Source: Roseburia_C sp051879315 | GTDB taxonomy: Bacteria; Bacillota; Clostridia; Lachnospirales; Lachnospiraceae | NCBI GenBank assembly: GCA_051879315.1 | Contig: JBJELW010000048.1 | Span: forward strand, 1-64,000 | Reading direction: 5' to 3' | Length of the DNA stretch: 64,000 nt | In this document: piece by piece, positions 8,120 through 17,201 of the stretch | How the letters are laid out: every line of letters starts with the position of its first letter | How positions within the stretch are numbered: position 1 is the first letter of the stretch | Notes under the pieces: generated by a model | Told to the model about the DNA's origin: nothing | What the model saw: only the letters and a program-made list of their open reading frames with translations | Databases searched by the model: none | Position numbers and translations under genes: made by a program

Positions 8120-10158
8120 CAGAGGGAATGTATATAGCAGATCGTTATGAGATCGTAGGAAAAGTGGGCGCGGGCGGTATGTCCGATGTCTACAAGGCAA
8201 AGGATCACATTTTAGGACGCTTTGTTGCCATCAAAGTCCTGAAACAGGAATTCAGTGAGGATGTGAATTTTGTTACAAAGTTCCGCACGGAAGCACAGTC
8301 GGCAGCAGGCCTGGAACACCCCAACATTGTAAACATTTACGATGTGGGAAGTGAAAACGGTATGCACTATATCGTCATGGAGTTTATTGAGGGTATCACC
8401 CTTAAGACATACATTGAGAAAAAGGGCAGACTGACTTTCAAGGAGGCTGTCAGCATTGCCATTCAGGTGGGCCGTGGAATTGAGGCAGCTCACAATAAAA
8501 ATATCGTACATCGGGATATCAAACCCCAGAATATTATCATCTCCACAGAGGGAAAAGTGAAAGTGACAGACTTCGGAATTGCCCGTGCAGCCACTTCCAA
8601 TACCATCAATTCCGATGTGATGGGATCCGTACATTATTCTTCTCCGGAGCAGGCGAGAAACGGATTTGTGGACGGCAAGAGTGATATTTATTCGCTGGGT
8701 ATCGTAATGTACGAGATGGTTACCGGACGGGTGCCCTTTGACGGAGATACCACTGTGGCGGTGGCGATTCAGCATTTGCAGGAAGAGATGGTTCCACCCA
8801 GCTCTTATACGCCGGACTTGCCGGTGAGCTTTGAGAAGATCATCTTAAAGTGTACGCAGAAGAATCCGGATCGCCGATATGAGAACATGGGAGAACTGCT
8901 GGTGGATTTAAGAAAATCCCTGATCAGCCCCAACGAAGATTTTGTTACCATGGTGCCGCTTGAGAATAACGGCAAGACACGTATCGTGGAAAAGGATGAG
9001 CTGGAGGCTATCCGGCAAAGTGCCGGCAAGGTATCCGGGGATACGGAGGATGAGTCGGAGTCGGGTGTCGATGAAGAGGACGAAGAGGAAGGATTTTTAA
9101 ATCCGAATATGGAGAAGGCAATGACCATCGGCGGAATTGTGGCTGCCGTGATTATCGTTGCCATCATTGTCTGCCTTGTGGGTAACTTAATGGGAGTTCT
9201 TCATTTCGGAGGATCGAATAGAGACGGGGATACTGAAACTGAGACGGAAATACAGACCGAGACTGCTGTGGAGGGCGATACCGTCACAATGATCGATCTT
9301 TTAGGTATGACCTTTGAGGAAGCTCAGGATGCCATCGAGGATGCTGGCATTGATATTACAATCAAAGAAGGGGATCCTGTTTCATCCGATGATTATGAAG
9401 AGGGCGAGATTGCATATCAGAGTGTGGAGGCAGGAGCCGAAGTAACCGAGGGCTCCACGGTAACCGTGCGTGTCAGCAGCGGTTCCGGCGATATCACGAT
9501 CAAGGATGTGGCAGGATATAAGTCCTCCGAGGCAAAGCAGCTCTTAGAAGATCAGGGCTTTGTGGTTTCCTTCGATTATGATTATGACGAGAATGTCCAG
9601 CAGGATTATGTCATTAAGACCACCCCGGACGCAGGTACTTCTGCAAAGAAGGGGGATACCGTCACGGTGATCATCAGCCGCGGCTTAGAGAGTATTCAGG
9701 TGCCTGATCTGGCAGGATATTCGGAAACAGATGCCATGAATGCACTGACGGAAAAAGGTTTAAATTATAATAAACAGACAGATTACAGCGATACTGTGGC
9801 TGAGGGCCTTGTCATCTCCACAGATCCGGTGGCAGGCAAGTTTGTGGATAAGGGAACTACTGTTACGCTGACGATTAGTCAAGGTAAGAAGAGTGTGTAC
9901 TATTCTTACCATAGCGATGCACTGACTGCACCGGAGGATGGCAATACCTACACCGGAGGAAAAGTGACCCTGACCAGTGAAACGGGAGAGGTATTATGGA
10001 CCACAACCTTCACCGGAACCAATCCGGGTAAGGTATCTGTAAGCAATATTTCCGGCAGCAGTTCGGGAACACTGACCATTGACTGGAATTATACGGATGC
10101 AGATGGCAATTCTGGGGTTACTACCGTTTCACAGGGCGTGACCTTTACAGAACAATAA
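8113..10158 (+). CDS. prkC: Membrane Ser/Thr kinase with PASTA repeats (PrkC/PknB family)
   Basis: A 681-residue transmembrane kinase that senses muropeptide or lipid II outside and phosphorylates cell-wall and translation proteins inside. It shows a glycine loop GAGGMSDV (19-26), Lys41, HRD (133-135), DFG (153-155) and SPEQARNG. A juxtamembrane stretch rich in Asp/Glu (about 311-327) precedes one transmembrane helix (about 337-360), a Thr/Glu linker, and three PASTA repeats (about 390-455, 460-523, 526-591). The last 90 residues form a beta-rich, Ser/Thr/Gly-rich domain that is not a PASTA repeat. It is coupled to prpC by a 7-base overlap. Confidence 0.95.
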   Translation: MLTEGMYIADRYEIVGKVGAGGMSDVYKAKDHILGRFVAIKVLKQEFSEDVNFVTKFRTEAQSAAGLEHPNIVNIYDVGSENGMHYIVMEFIEGITLKTYIEKKGRLTFKEAVSIAIQVGRGIEAAHNKNIVHRDIKPQNIIISTEGKVKVTDFGIARAATSNTINSDVMGSVHYSSPEQARNGFVDGKSDIYSLGIVMYEMVTGRVPFDGDTTVAVAIQHLQEEMVPPSSYTPDLPVSFEKIILKCTQKNPDRRYENMGELLVDLRKSLISPNEDFVTMVPLENNGKTRIVEKDELEAIRQSAGKVSGDTEDESESGVDEEDEEEGFLNPNMEKAMTIGGIVAAVIIVAIIVCLVGNLMGVLHFGGSNRDGDTETETEIQTETAVEGDTVTMIDLLGMTFEEAQDAIEDAGIDITIKEGDPVSSDDYEEGEIAYQSVEAGAEVTEGSTVTVRVSSGSGDITIKDVAGYKSSEAKQLLEDQGFVVSFDYDYDENVQQDYVIKTTPDAGTSAKKGDTVTVIISRGLESIQVPDLAGYSETDAMNALTEKGLNYNKQTDYSDTVAEGLVISTDPVAGKFVDKGTTVTLTISQGKKSVYYSYHSDALTAPEDGNTYTGGKVTLTSETGEVLWTTTFTGTNPGKVSVSNISGSSSGTLTIDWNYTDADGNSGVTTVSQGVTFTEQ

Positions 10159-10168
10159 CAGGGATTTT

Positions 10169-11047
10169 ATGCAAGGTAAGATAATTAAAGGAATTTCCGG
10201 CTTTTACTATGTTCACGTAGTAGGAGCCGGAATTTATGAATGTAAGGCAAAAGGAATATTTCGTCAGCAAAAGCTTAAGCCCCTGGTGGGGGACAATGTG
10301 GAGATTGATGTAATCTCAGAGGAAGAAAAAACAGGAAATGTGGTTGCTGTCCTGCCCAGACGTAATGCGCTGATCCGTCCGGCGGTGGCCAATGTGGATC
10401 AGGCGCTCCTGATTTTTGCTGCGGCCAGTCCCCAGCCGAATTTTAATCTCATGGATCGTTTCCTGGTGATGATGGCATGGCAGCAACTGCCGGTGGTGAT
10501 CTGCTATAACAAACAGGATCTGGTGGTTCCGGCGGATATGGCTCAAATGCAGCAGATCTACAGTCAGGCGGGGTATCAGGTGCTTGGTGTCAGCGCCAGG
10601 AAAAATGAGGGTATTGAAGAATTGAAGCAGGTGCTACAGGGAAAGACCAGCACTGTGGCGGGACCTTCCGGAGTAGGAAAATCTTCACTGATCAATCTGA
10701 TTGCCCCGGAGGCGGCCATGGAGACCGGTGAGATCAGTAAAAAGATTGAACGGGGCAGACATACCACCCGTCATGCGGAGCTGATTCATGTGGAGCAGGA
10801 TACTTATATTGTGGATACCCCGGGATTTAGTTCTCTGTATCTTCCGGAGATAGAGAAGGAGGAACTGCAGCAGTTCTATCCGGAGTTCGCAGCCTATGAG
10901 CCTCTGTGTAGATTTGGGGGCTGCGCCCACATCAGTGAACCGGATTGCGGTGTGAAAGAGGCACTGTCACAGGGAAAAATCGGTCAGATCCGGTATGAAA
11001 ATTACTGTCAACTGTATCAGGAACTAAAAGATAAGAAAAAATACTAA
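10169..11047 (+). CDS. rsgA: Small ribosomal subunit biogenesis GTPase RsgA
   Basis: A circularly permuted GTPase that checks late 30S maturation. The 292 residues have an N-terminal OB fold, then motifs in permuted order: NKQD (114-117) before the P-loop GPSGVGKS (165-172) and DTPGF (216-220). A C-terminal zinc site uses Cys247, Cys252, His254 and Cys260. Position after prkC is the conserved Firmicute order (cpgA/yloQ). It begins 10 bases after prkC. Confidence 0.96.
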   Translation: MQGKIIKGISGFYYVHVVGAGIYECKAKGIFRQQKLKPLVGDNVEIDVISEEEKTGNVVAVLPRRNALIRPAVANVDQALLIFAAASPQPNFNLMDRFLVMMAWQQLPVVICYNKQDLVVPADMAQMQQIYSQAGYQVLGVSARKNEGIEELKQVLQGKTSTVAGPSGVGKSSLINLIAPEAAMETGEISKKIERGRHTTRHAELIHVEQDTYIVDTPGFSSLYLPEIEKEELQQFYPEFAAYEPLCRFGGCAHISEPDCGVKEALSQGKIGQIRYENYCQLYQELKDKKKY

Positions 11048-11059
11048 AGGAGACCAGCT

Positions 11060-11710
11060 ATGTTTTGTTTATCCCCATCTATTTTATCAGCAGATTTCAG
11101 CCGGCTGGGTGAAGAAATCGGGGCTGTGGATGCAGCCGGTGCCCAGTATATCCATATTGATGTGATGGACGGAAGTTTTGTACCCAGTATTTCCTTCGGT
11201 ATGCCGGTGATCAAAGCTATTCGTGGCTGTACGGAACGGATTTTTGATGTGCATCTTATGATTGAGGAGCCTATCCGCTATATAGACGATTTCGCAGACT
11301 GCGGTGCAGATCTGATCACGGTTCATGCGGAGGCTTGTAAGCATTTGGACCGGACAGTTGAGGCCATCAAAGAGAAGGGACTTTTAGCCGGTGTGGCTTT
11401 AAATCCGGCAACTCCTTTATCTGTCATCGAGTACATTCTGCCCAAGGTAGACATGGTGCTGATTATGACGGTGAATCCGGGATTTGGCGGACAGAAATTG
11501 ATTCCTTACACTATAGACAAAGTGCGGGATTGTAAGCGTCTCATCGAAAGCAAAGGGCTAAAGACCGACATCGAGGTGGATGGTGGCATCAATTTAGATA
11601 ACGTTGGGACTGTCATGGATGCGGGGGCTAATATTATCGTGGCAGGAAGTGCCGTGTTTCGTGGAGATCCCCGGGAAAATGTGAGGCTCTTTTTGGAGCA
11701 GTTGCAATGA
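11060..11710 (+). CDS. rpe: Ribulose-phosphate 3-epimerase
   Basis: Interconverts ribulose 5-phosphate and xylulose 5-phosphate in the pentose phosphate pathway. The 216-residue TIM barrel begins LSPSILSADF and has the metal-site segments HIDVMDGSFVP, DVHLMIEEP and TVHAEA. The VNPGFGGQ phosphate-binding strand and EVDGGIN follow. Length is typical. AAAGGAG precedes ATG 11060, and the stop overlaps the start of thiN by 4 bases (ATGA). Confidence 0.96.
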   Translation: MFCLSPSILSADFSRLGEEIGAVDAAGAQYIHIDVMDGSFVPSISFGMPVIKAIRGCTERIFDVHLMIEEPIRYIDDFADCGADLITVHAEACKHLDRTVEAIKEKGLLAGVALNPATPLSVIEYILPKVDMVLIMTVNPGFGGQKLIPYTIDKVRDCKRLIESKGLKTDIEVDGGINLDNVGTVMDAGANIIVAGSAVFRGDPRENVRLFLEQLQ

Positions 11711-12372
11711 GAGACACCAAAACACTAATCGTGGCAGGCGGAGAAATCGAACAGAATTTTGGCGAAAAATATATTGCGGATTTTGAACCCCGATATGTGA
11801 TTGCGGCAGACCGTGGTCTGGAGTTTTGTGCGAAGGCTTGTTGGATACCGGATTGCGTGGTAGGTGATTATGACTCTGTGGAACCTGCAATATTGGAGCA
11901 TTTTCGAGGAATCAAGGCCATTCAGTGGGTGAATCTGATTCCTGAGAAGGATGATACGGATACGGAGGCTGCGGTGCGTCTCGCCATCGAGAAAGGCAGT
12001 TCATGTGTTTCCATTTTGGGAGCTACCGGCTCTAGAATCGATCATGTACTGGGAAATATCCAATTGTTATATCAGTTGCATCGGGCGTGTGTAGAGGGAT
12101 TTCTGGTGGATGCCTGCAATCGGATCCGTCTGGTGAGCGGAACCTGTGTCATTACAAAGAAAGAGCAGTTTGGAAAATATGTGTCTGTGCTTCCTTTTGG
12201 GTCAAGTTTGTCGGAGGTAACGCTGCGTGGGATGAAGTATCCGCTCCATCATGGCAGAATTTCCCTGGGCACCACTTTGGGAATCAGCAACGAGATTATG
12301 GATGAGCAGGCAGAGATTTCTGTTGGAGAAGATTATGCGTTAATTATTGAATCTAGAGACTATTCCGGGTAA
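11707..12372 (+). CDS. thiN: Thiamine pyrophosphokinase
   Basis: Transfers pyrophosphate from ATP to thiamine to give the cofactor thiamine diphosphate. In 221 residues the signature acidic motifs are visible: GDYDSV, KDDTDTEAAV and GSRIDHVLGN, followed by a C-terminal beta domain that binds thiamine. It overlaps rpe by 4 bases and closes the run that began with priA; a strong terminator lies 81 bases after its stop. Placement after rpe matches B. subtilis yloS. Confidence 0.93.
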   Translation: MRDTKTLIVAGGEIEQNFGEKYIADFEPRYVIAADRGLEFCAKACWIPDCVVGDYDSVEPAILEHFRGIKAIQWVNLIPEKDDTDTEAAVRLAIEKGSSCVSILGATGSRIDHVLGNIQLLYQLHRACVEGFLVDACNRIRLVSGTCVITKKEQFGKYVSVLPFGSSLSEVTLRGMKYPLHHGRISLGTTLGISNEIMDEQAEISVGEDYALIIESRDYSG

Positions 12373-12390
12373 AAAACTTGACAAAAGCGG

Positions 12391-12419
12391 TTGACTGCAT
12401 AAAAAAAACGTGATATATT
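12391..12419 (+). promoter_or_regulatory. Candidate sigma-A promoter upstream of the terminator and leader of the aminotransferase gene
   Basis: TTGACT (12391-12396) and TATATT (12414-12419) have 17-base spacing, just after thiN. The strong terminator at 12453-12488 lies about 27 nt downstream of the expected start. Either the hit is fortuitous, or transcripts from it are attenuated before reaching the aminotransferase gene. Confidence 0.45.
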
Positions 12420-12452
12420 GAACACGTTCAAAAAATAATACGAAATGACGAA

Positions 12453-12488
12453 GACGTCAGTGATCTTATGATTGCTGGCGTCTTTTTT
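12453..12488 (+). terminator. Strong intrinsic terminator
   Basis: A 13-bp stem (12453-12465 with 12470-12482, three G-U wobbles) closes a TTAT loop and is followed by six T. It ends the priA-to-thiN run and may double as an attenuator for the promoter at 12391-12419. Confidence 0.85.
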
Positions 12489-12518
12489 GTTCCGCATGGA
12501 ATCTGTAGTGCCAAGAGG

Positions 12519-12620
12519 TAGTGTAAAGTCAAATATGAAAACCGACACAAGTGTTGTCCCCAAAGCAGCGCGTAGCGACCTTTGGGGATATGTACGTCAC
12601 CTACGGTGACACCTCGTGTC
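12519..12620 (+). promoter_or_regulatory. Structured 5' leader element, copy B (full length)
   Basis: This is clearly the same element as at 161-263, with most bases identical. P1 is GACAC (12544-12548) with GTGTC (12616-12620), and P3 is GTCACC/GGTGAC (12596-12610). P2 is CCCCAAAG (12558-12565) with CTTTGGGG (12580-12587). Compared with copy A the second P2 pair changed from T-A to C-G on both sides, a compensated change that supports RNA folding. AAGGAGG begins about 9 nt downstream. Confidence 0.65.
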
Positions 12621-12641
12621 AAAAGAGAAGGAGGATGTATT

Positions 12642-13856
12642 ATGAAATTAAAAGACACAGGACTTACCAAACAGGATATTAAGGACAAGGTAAACAAGTA
12701 TATGATCGAAACCTATGAGCGTTTTGATTTTCTGGCAGAGACGGCTGAGGGCATGTACTTATACGATGAGGAAGGAACTCCTTATCTGGATTTCTATGCG
12801 GGCATTGCAGTAAACAATGCAGGAAACCGCAATCCCAAGGTGGTTGCAGCTGTGAAGGAGCAGGTGGATGACATTATGCACACGTTCAATTATCCTTACA
12901 CCATTCCCCAGGCTCTGCTGGCAGAGAAGGTATGTGAGACGCTGGGAATGGATAAGATTTTCTATCAAAACTCCGGTACTGAGGCAAATGAGGCTATGAT
13001 CAAGATGGCCCGCAAATATGGCATTGAGAAGTACGGCCCTAACAAATATCATATCGTAACAGCAAAGATGGGATTCCACGGAAGAACCTTTGGTGCCATG
13101 TCAGCAACCGGACAGCCGGGCAATGGATGTCAGGTGGGATTTGGTCCCATGACCTATGGATTTTCATATGCACCGTATAATGATTTGGAGGCATTCAAAA
13201 ATGCCTGTACAGAAAATACCATTGCAATTATGATCGAGCCGGTGCAGGGCGAAGGTGGTGTGAATCCTGCCACAGTAGAGTTTATGAAGGGGCTGCGGGA
13301 GTTCTGCGATGAAAAGGGCATGCTTCTCTTGCTGGATGAGGTACAGACCGGGTGGTGCAGAACAGGGGCGGTCATGTCCTATATGAATTACGGTGTGAAG
13401 CCGGATATTGTTTCCATGGCAAAAGGGCTGGGCGGTGGAATGCCCATCGGTGCAATCTGTGCAACCAATGAGGTGGCTAAAGCATTTACCGCAGGTTCCC
13501 ATGGAACCACTTTTGGCGGACATCCCGTTTCCTGTGCAGCTGCATTGGCAGAGGTGGGCGAGCTTCTGGACAGAGATCTGGCAGGAAATGCAAAGAAAGT
13601 GGGGGATTATTTCGCGGCGAAACTTGAGAAGCTTCCTCATGTGAAAGAGGTAAGACATCAAGGTCTTTTGGTAGGCGTTGAGTTTGATGATACCATCAAT
13701 GGCGTTGACGTAAAACATGGTGCTTTGGATCGAAAACTTTTGATCACTGCAATCGGTGCTCATACGATTCGCATGGTTCCGCCATTGATTGTATCGGAGG
13801 AAGAGTGCGATAAGGCATTTGATATTTTAGATGAGACGGTAAAGACATTGGCTTGA
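12642..13856 (+). CDS. argD: Class-III PLP aminotransferase, acetylornithine aminotransferase-like
   Basis: A 404-residue fold-type-I PLP enzyme. GTEANE (112-117) binds the cofactor phosphate, DEVQTG (232-237) holds the ring-stabilising Asp, and Lys261 in SMAKGLGGG forms the Schiff base. The N-terminus (YERFDF...GMYLYDEEGTPYLDF) is ArgD-like, so N-acetylornithine/2-oxoglutarate transamination is the best guess. Ornithine or other omega-amino donors cannot be excluded, and no other arginine gene is near. ATG 12642 is chosen for AAGGAGG seven bases upstream; frames opening earlier would run through leader copy B. Confidence 0.75.
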   Translation: MKLKDTGLTKQDIKDKVNKYMIETYERFDFLAETAEGMYLYDEEGTPYLDFYAGIAVNNAGNRNPKVVAAVKEQVDDIMHTFNYPYTIPQALLAEKVCETLGMDKIFYQNSGTEANEAMIKMARKYGIEKYGPNKYHIVTAKMGFHGRTFGAMSATGQPGNGCQVGFGPMTYGFSYAPYNDLEAFKNACTENTIAIMIEPVQGEGGVNPATVEFMKGLREFCDEKGMLLLLDEVQTGWCRTGAVMSYMNYGVKPDIVSMAKGLGGGMPIGAICATNEVAKAFTAGSHGTTFGGHPVSCAAALAEVGELLDRDLAGNAKKVGDYFAAKLEKLPHVKEVRHQGLLVGVEFDDTINGVDVKHGALDRKLLITAIGAHTIRMVPPLIVSEEECDKAFDILDETVKTLA

Positions 13857-13915
13857 CAGAGTCCGTTTTAATCGCTATCTTCTAGGTAGAATGAAATTGT
13901 GAAAGGAGAAAAATC

Positions 13916-15064
13916 ATGCAGGAATTTTCGTTTTCTATTCCGCAGGATGTAATCGTTGGCAGAGGAAGCCTGGGAAAACTTCCGGACGTGGCAAAAAAGC
14001 TGGGCGGAGCCCATGGATTCATTATTTCCGGTCCCCATCTGAATAAGATGGGTGTTGTAAAAACCTGTGCCGAGGCTCTGCAGGCAGCAGGTATTCCCAC
14101 AGATGCTTTTACGGAAACGGAGGGAAATCCTTCCGTGGAGACTGTGGATAAAGCCACAAAAGCGTTTCAGGAAAGTGGTGCAGACTTTATTATTGCCCTG
14201 GGCGGTGGATCCCCAATGGATGTGGCCAAGGCGGTAGGCGTAGTGGCAAAGTATGGGGGAAGCATTACAGAGTATGAGGGAGGAGGCAAGGTTCCGGGCG
14301 ATATTATTCCGCTGATTGCCATTCCCACAACGGCAGGTACCGGATCTGAGGTAACAGCATTTTCTGTCATTACCGATCACAGCAGAAATTACAAATTAAC
14401 CGTTTTCAGCTATAAGCTGATTCCGGCATATGCCATCTTAGATCCGGAGCTGATTACCACAGCCCCGGTTTCCGTGGCAGCGGCCTGCGGAATCGATGCC
14501 ATGGTTCATGCCCTGGAAGCATATATTTCCAAAGCGGCATCTCCCTTCTCAGATGCCATGGCAGAAAAAGCACTGGAACTGATCGGAAAAAATATTCGAA
14601 GATATGTGGCAGACCGCACAGATATAGAAGCAGCAGAGGGAATGCTGACAGGTTCTCTGTTCGCAGGCATTGCATTTTCCTGGGCCAGACTGGGGGATGT
14701 GCATGCCATGAGCCATCCGGTCAGCGCTTTTTTCAATGTGCCCCACGGTGTGGCTAATGCCATTCTCCTTCCTACCATTGTGGAGTACAATGCTCTGGCA
14801 GACCAGGGAAAGTACTTAAAGATTTACAATCATATTTCCATAATTCCGGCACGTGAAGATGAGTTTGAGCCTTTCATGCTGGTGGATTTGCTGGAGGAGT
14901 TAAATGAGCAACTGGGCATCCCGGCATCGTTAAGTGAAGTGGGAGTGACAGAGGACAAGTTTGAGGTTATGGCAGAGGATGCCATGAAGAGCGGTAACAT
15001 TGCAGTGAATCCCAGAAGCACCACGAAAAAGGATGTGCTGGAATTGTATGCAAAGGCGCTATAA
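13916..15064 (+). CDS. Iron-containing alcohol dehydrogenase
   Basis: An NAD(P)-dependent group-III alcohol dehydrogenase of 382 residues. GGGSPMD (96-102) binds the nucleotide. Metal ligands match the FucO pattern exactly in spacing: Asp194, His198, His263 and His277. TTAGTGSE (138-145) is also family-typical. It lies 59 bases after the aminotransferase with its own AAAGGAG site and ends at a strong terminator, so the two may form one transcript. The substrate cannot be read from sequence; butanol, propanediol or another fermentation aldehyde are all possible. Confidence 0.88.
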   Translation: MQEFSFSIPQDVIVGRGSLGKLPDVAKKLGGAHGFIISGPHLNKMGVVKTCAEALQAAGIPTDAFTETEGNPSVETVDKATKAFQESGADFIIALGGGSPMDVAKAVGVVAKYGGSITEYEGGGKVPGDIIPLIAIPTTAGTGSEVTAFSVITDHSRNYKLTVFSYKLIPAYAILDPELITTAPVSVAAACGIDAMVHALEAYISKAASPFSDAMAEKALELIGKNIRRYVADRTDIEAAEGMLTGSLFAGIAFSWARLGDVHAMSHPVSAFFNVPHGVANAILLPTIVEYNALADQGKYLKIYNHISIIPAREDEFEPFMLVDLLEELNEQLGIPASLSEVGVTEDKFEVMAEDAMKSGNIAVNPRSTTKKDVLELYAKAL

Positions 15065-15091
15065 GAAGCCACAAGATTTTGTGGGAAAGAG

Positions 15092-15126
15092 CCATCACGA
15101 AGCATAGGCTTTGTGGTGGTTTTTTT
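15092..15126 (+). terminator. Intrinsic terminator after the alcohol dehydrogenase
   Basis: A 12-bp stem (15092-15103 with 15108-15119, two G-U pairs) closes an ATAG loop, followed by seven T. Confidence 0.85.
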
Positions 15127-15197
15127 GGGGGAAAAATGGTATAGTTATTCCATGGGTTTGATGCTTTTTTGTCAGATAAGGGGAAGGGGATTTGGCA

Positions 15198-17132
15198 ATG
15201 AAAATTCTTTATTTTGATATAGCAGCCATAATCATATTGGTCATTCTTACGACGTCTCTGTTTTTTCGCAAAATGCTCAGTGGCAGGGCAAATAAGCTCC
15301 TTGCAGTGGTTTTGGCGGATGTATTGCTCACCACAATCTTTGATTTATGGTCGGAAGCTTATCATGTCTGGATACCGGCGAAAGCAGAAATTACAGGATT
15401 TCGATATTTTTTGTATTACGGATATTTTATGTTCCGCAATCTGACTACACCGTTGTATCAGTTGTATCTGTGCGCAGTTACGGATACCTGGCATATCCTT
15501 CGAAAAAAAAAGTGGCTGCAATGGGCATTTGTATTACCGTATCTTGTGATTTGCGGCACCTTGATCAGCAATTTGTTTTGCCACAAAGTCTTTTATCTGG
15601 ACGAAAATCTTTCTTACGTCAGAGGACCGCTTTTGGATATTTTATATGTGGCGTCATTTGTATATCTGCTGTATGGGGTGATATACTTACTTGTTTTTAG
15701 AAAAGTATTATCCACCGACAAATTTATTGCCCTGATCATTATGTATCCGTTGAACCTGGTTGCCATTGTTATTCAGATGTTCGTGCCATCCTGTCTCATT
15801 GAAATGTTTATGACTTCAGTGTCTCTTCTGCTGGTTACGAGCGTAGTACAGCGACCGGAGGAAATGATCAATCCCATATTGGGAATCCGCAACTATATTG
15901 CCTATACATCCGATATGAAAAAAGCCTTTATGGTGCGGAAATCCGTACGGATTATCTTTGTAAAAATCGTGAATTATCATTCCCTGTTTAAACTGGTGGG
16001 ATACGATGCCTGCAATGCACTGATGAAGCGGGTTTCCTCCAATATGAAATGGATATATGCACAGGAGCATTTGTCCATGGATATTTACTATCTGGAGAAC
16101 GGAGAGTTTGCCCTTGTGGCGGAGAGGGAGGAGCCGGAGAAGGTGGCAGCCGTGGCAGATCGGATCGCTGCTTCCACGAAGGAACCTGTTCAGGTGGAGA
16201 ATCTGAATCTGGGACTGGATGCCTGTATCTGCACATTGCAATGCCCCAGGGATATCAATAGCTATAAGGCGTTGCTCTCCTTTGGAAATTCTTTTCATAC
16301 CTATCTGCCGGCAGGCGGCTCAGTAACTGACATGGAAAAGGAAAGTGATCGCCATATGTTTCAGCTGCTCAATGAGCTGGACGGTATTATTGCTGATGCC
16401 ATTGCCAATCATCGGTTTGAGATGTATTATCAGCCGATTTATTCGACCCGGGAGAAACGCTTTTTATCTGCGGAAGCTTTGATCCGCCTGAAGGATGAGA
16501 AGTATGGGTTTATTTCGCCGGAACTTTTCATCACTGCGGCAGAGAGGAACGGAACCATTCTTCAGATTGGGGATTTTGTGCTGGACAGTGTCTGCGGATT
16601 TTTGGCAGAATGCAGGGAGAAAGGACTTCCCATTGAGTTTATTGAGATCAACCTTTCCATGACCCAGTGTGTGCAAAAAAACCTGACGGAGAAGGTGCTG
16701 TTTTATTTGGAAAAGTACCATTTAAAACCGGAGCAGATTAATCTGGAAATTACAGAAACTGCGGCCAATACCGCACATGATATTGTTATACAGAATATTG
16801 ATTGTCTTACTGAGAAGGGGATTTATTTTTCGTTGGATGATTATGGCACCGGGTATTCCAATATTACCAGAATCATATCGCTTCCGTTCCGTATCGTAAA
16901 GTTGGACAAGAGTCTTGCAGACAAAATAGATGACGGCAAAGTTAAGATTTTGCTGACAAACACGGTTCGCATGCTGAAGGAAACCGGAGCGGAGATCGTG
17001 GTGGAAGGTGTGGAGACCGAGGATGCGCTGCGGCAGTTTGTGGACATGGGCTGCGATTACATACAGGGGTATTATTTCTCAAAGCCATTGCCGGAGCAGG
17101 AGTTCATGGAGTTTATTGGGTTGAGTTTTTAG
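15198..17132 (+). CDS. Membrane EAL-domain c-di-GMP phosphodiesterase with degenerate GGDEF
   Basis: A 644-residue signalling protein. The first 220 residues contain about seven hydrophobic helices, a likely membrane sensor. Residues 240-370 align with a GGDEF fold but the active-site loop reads ENGEF (300-304), so cyclase activity is unlikely. The EAL domain (about 400-640) looks intact: EALIR (426-430), EINLS, EITET, DDYGTGYSN (547-555), KLDK, VVEGVET (601-607) and QGYYFSKP. It should therefore cleave c-di-GMP. ATG 15198 is preferred over an in-frame TTG at 15192 because AAGGGG lies at the right distance. It stands alone between a terminator and ychF. Confidence 0.9.
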   Translation: MKILYFDIAAIIILVILTTSLFFRKMLSGRANKLLAVVLADVLLTTIFDLWSEAYHVWIPAKAEITGFRYFLYYGYFMFRNLTTPLYQLYLCAVTDTWHILRKKKWLQWAFVLPYLVICGTLISNLFCHKVFYLDENLSYVRGPLLDILYVASFVYLLYGVIYLLVFRKVLSTDKFIALIIMYPLNLVAIVIQMFVPSCLIEMFMTSVSLLLVTSVVQRPEEMINPILGIRNYIAYTSDMKKAFMVRKSVRIIFVKIVNYHSLFKLVGYDACNALMKRVSSNMKWIYAQEHLSMDIYYLENGEFALVAEREEPEKVAAVADRIAASTKEPVQVENLNLGLDACICTLQCPRDINSYKALLSFGNSFHTYLPAGGSVTDMEKESDRHMFQLLNELDGIIADAIANHRFEMYYQPIYSTREKRFLSAEALIRLKDEKYGFISPELFITAAERNGTILQIGDFVLDSVCGFLAECREKGLPIEFIEINLSMTQCVQKNLTEKVLFYLEKYHLKPEQINLEITETAANTAHDIVIQNIDCLTEKGIYFSLDDYGTGYSNITRIISLPFRIVKLDKSLADKIDDGKVKILLTNTVRMLKETGAEIVVEGVETEDALRQFVDMGCDYIQGYYFSKPLPEQEFMEFIGLSF

Positions 17133-17201
17133 AGGTAATATGATAGTATTACAGGATGTAGTGACTGTTGTAAATGAAAAAAGTCCCCAAAGGAGAGCAA
17201 A

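Noticed and set aside
12378..12383. TTGACA as an alternative -35 box
   Set aside because: No suitable -10 at 16-18 bases; the TTGACT at 12391 fits better.
12582..12641. Longer N-terminus for the aminotransferase
   Set aside because: The extra codons are leader copy B and its ribosome site; family similarity begins at MKLKDTG.
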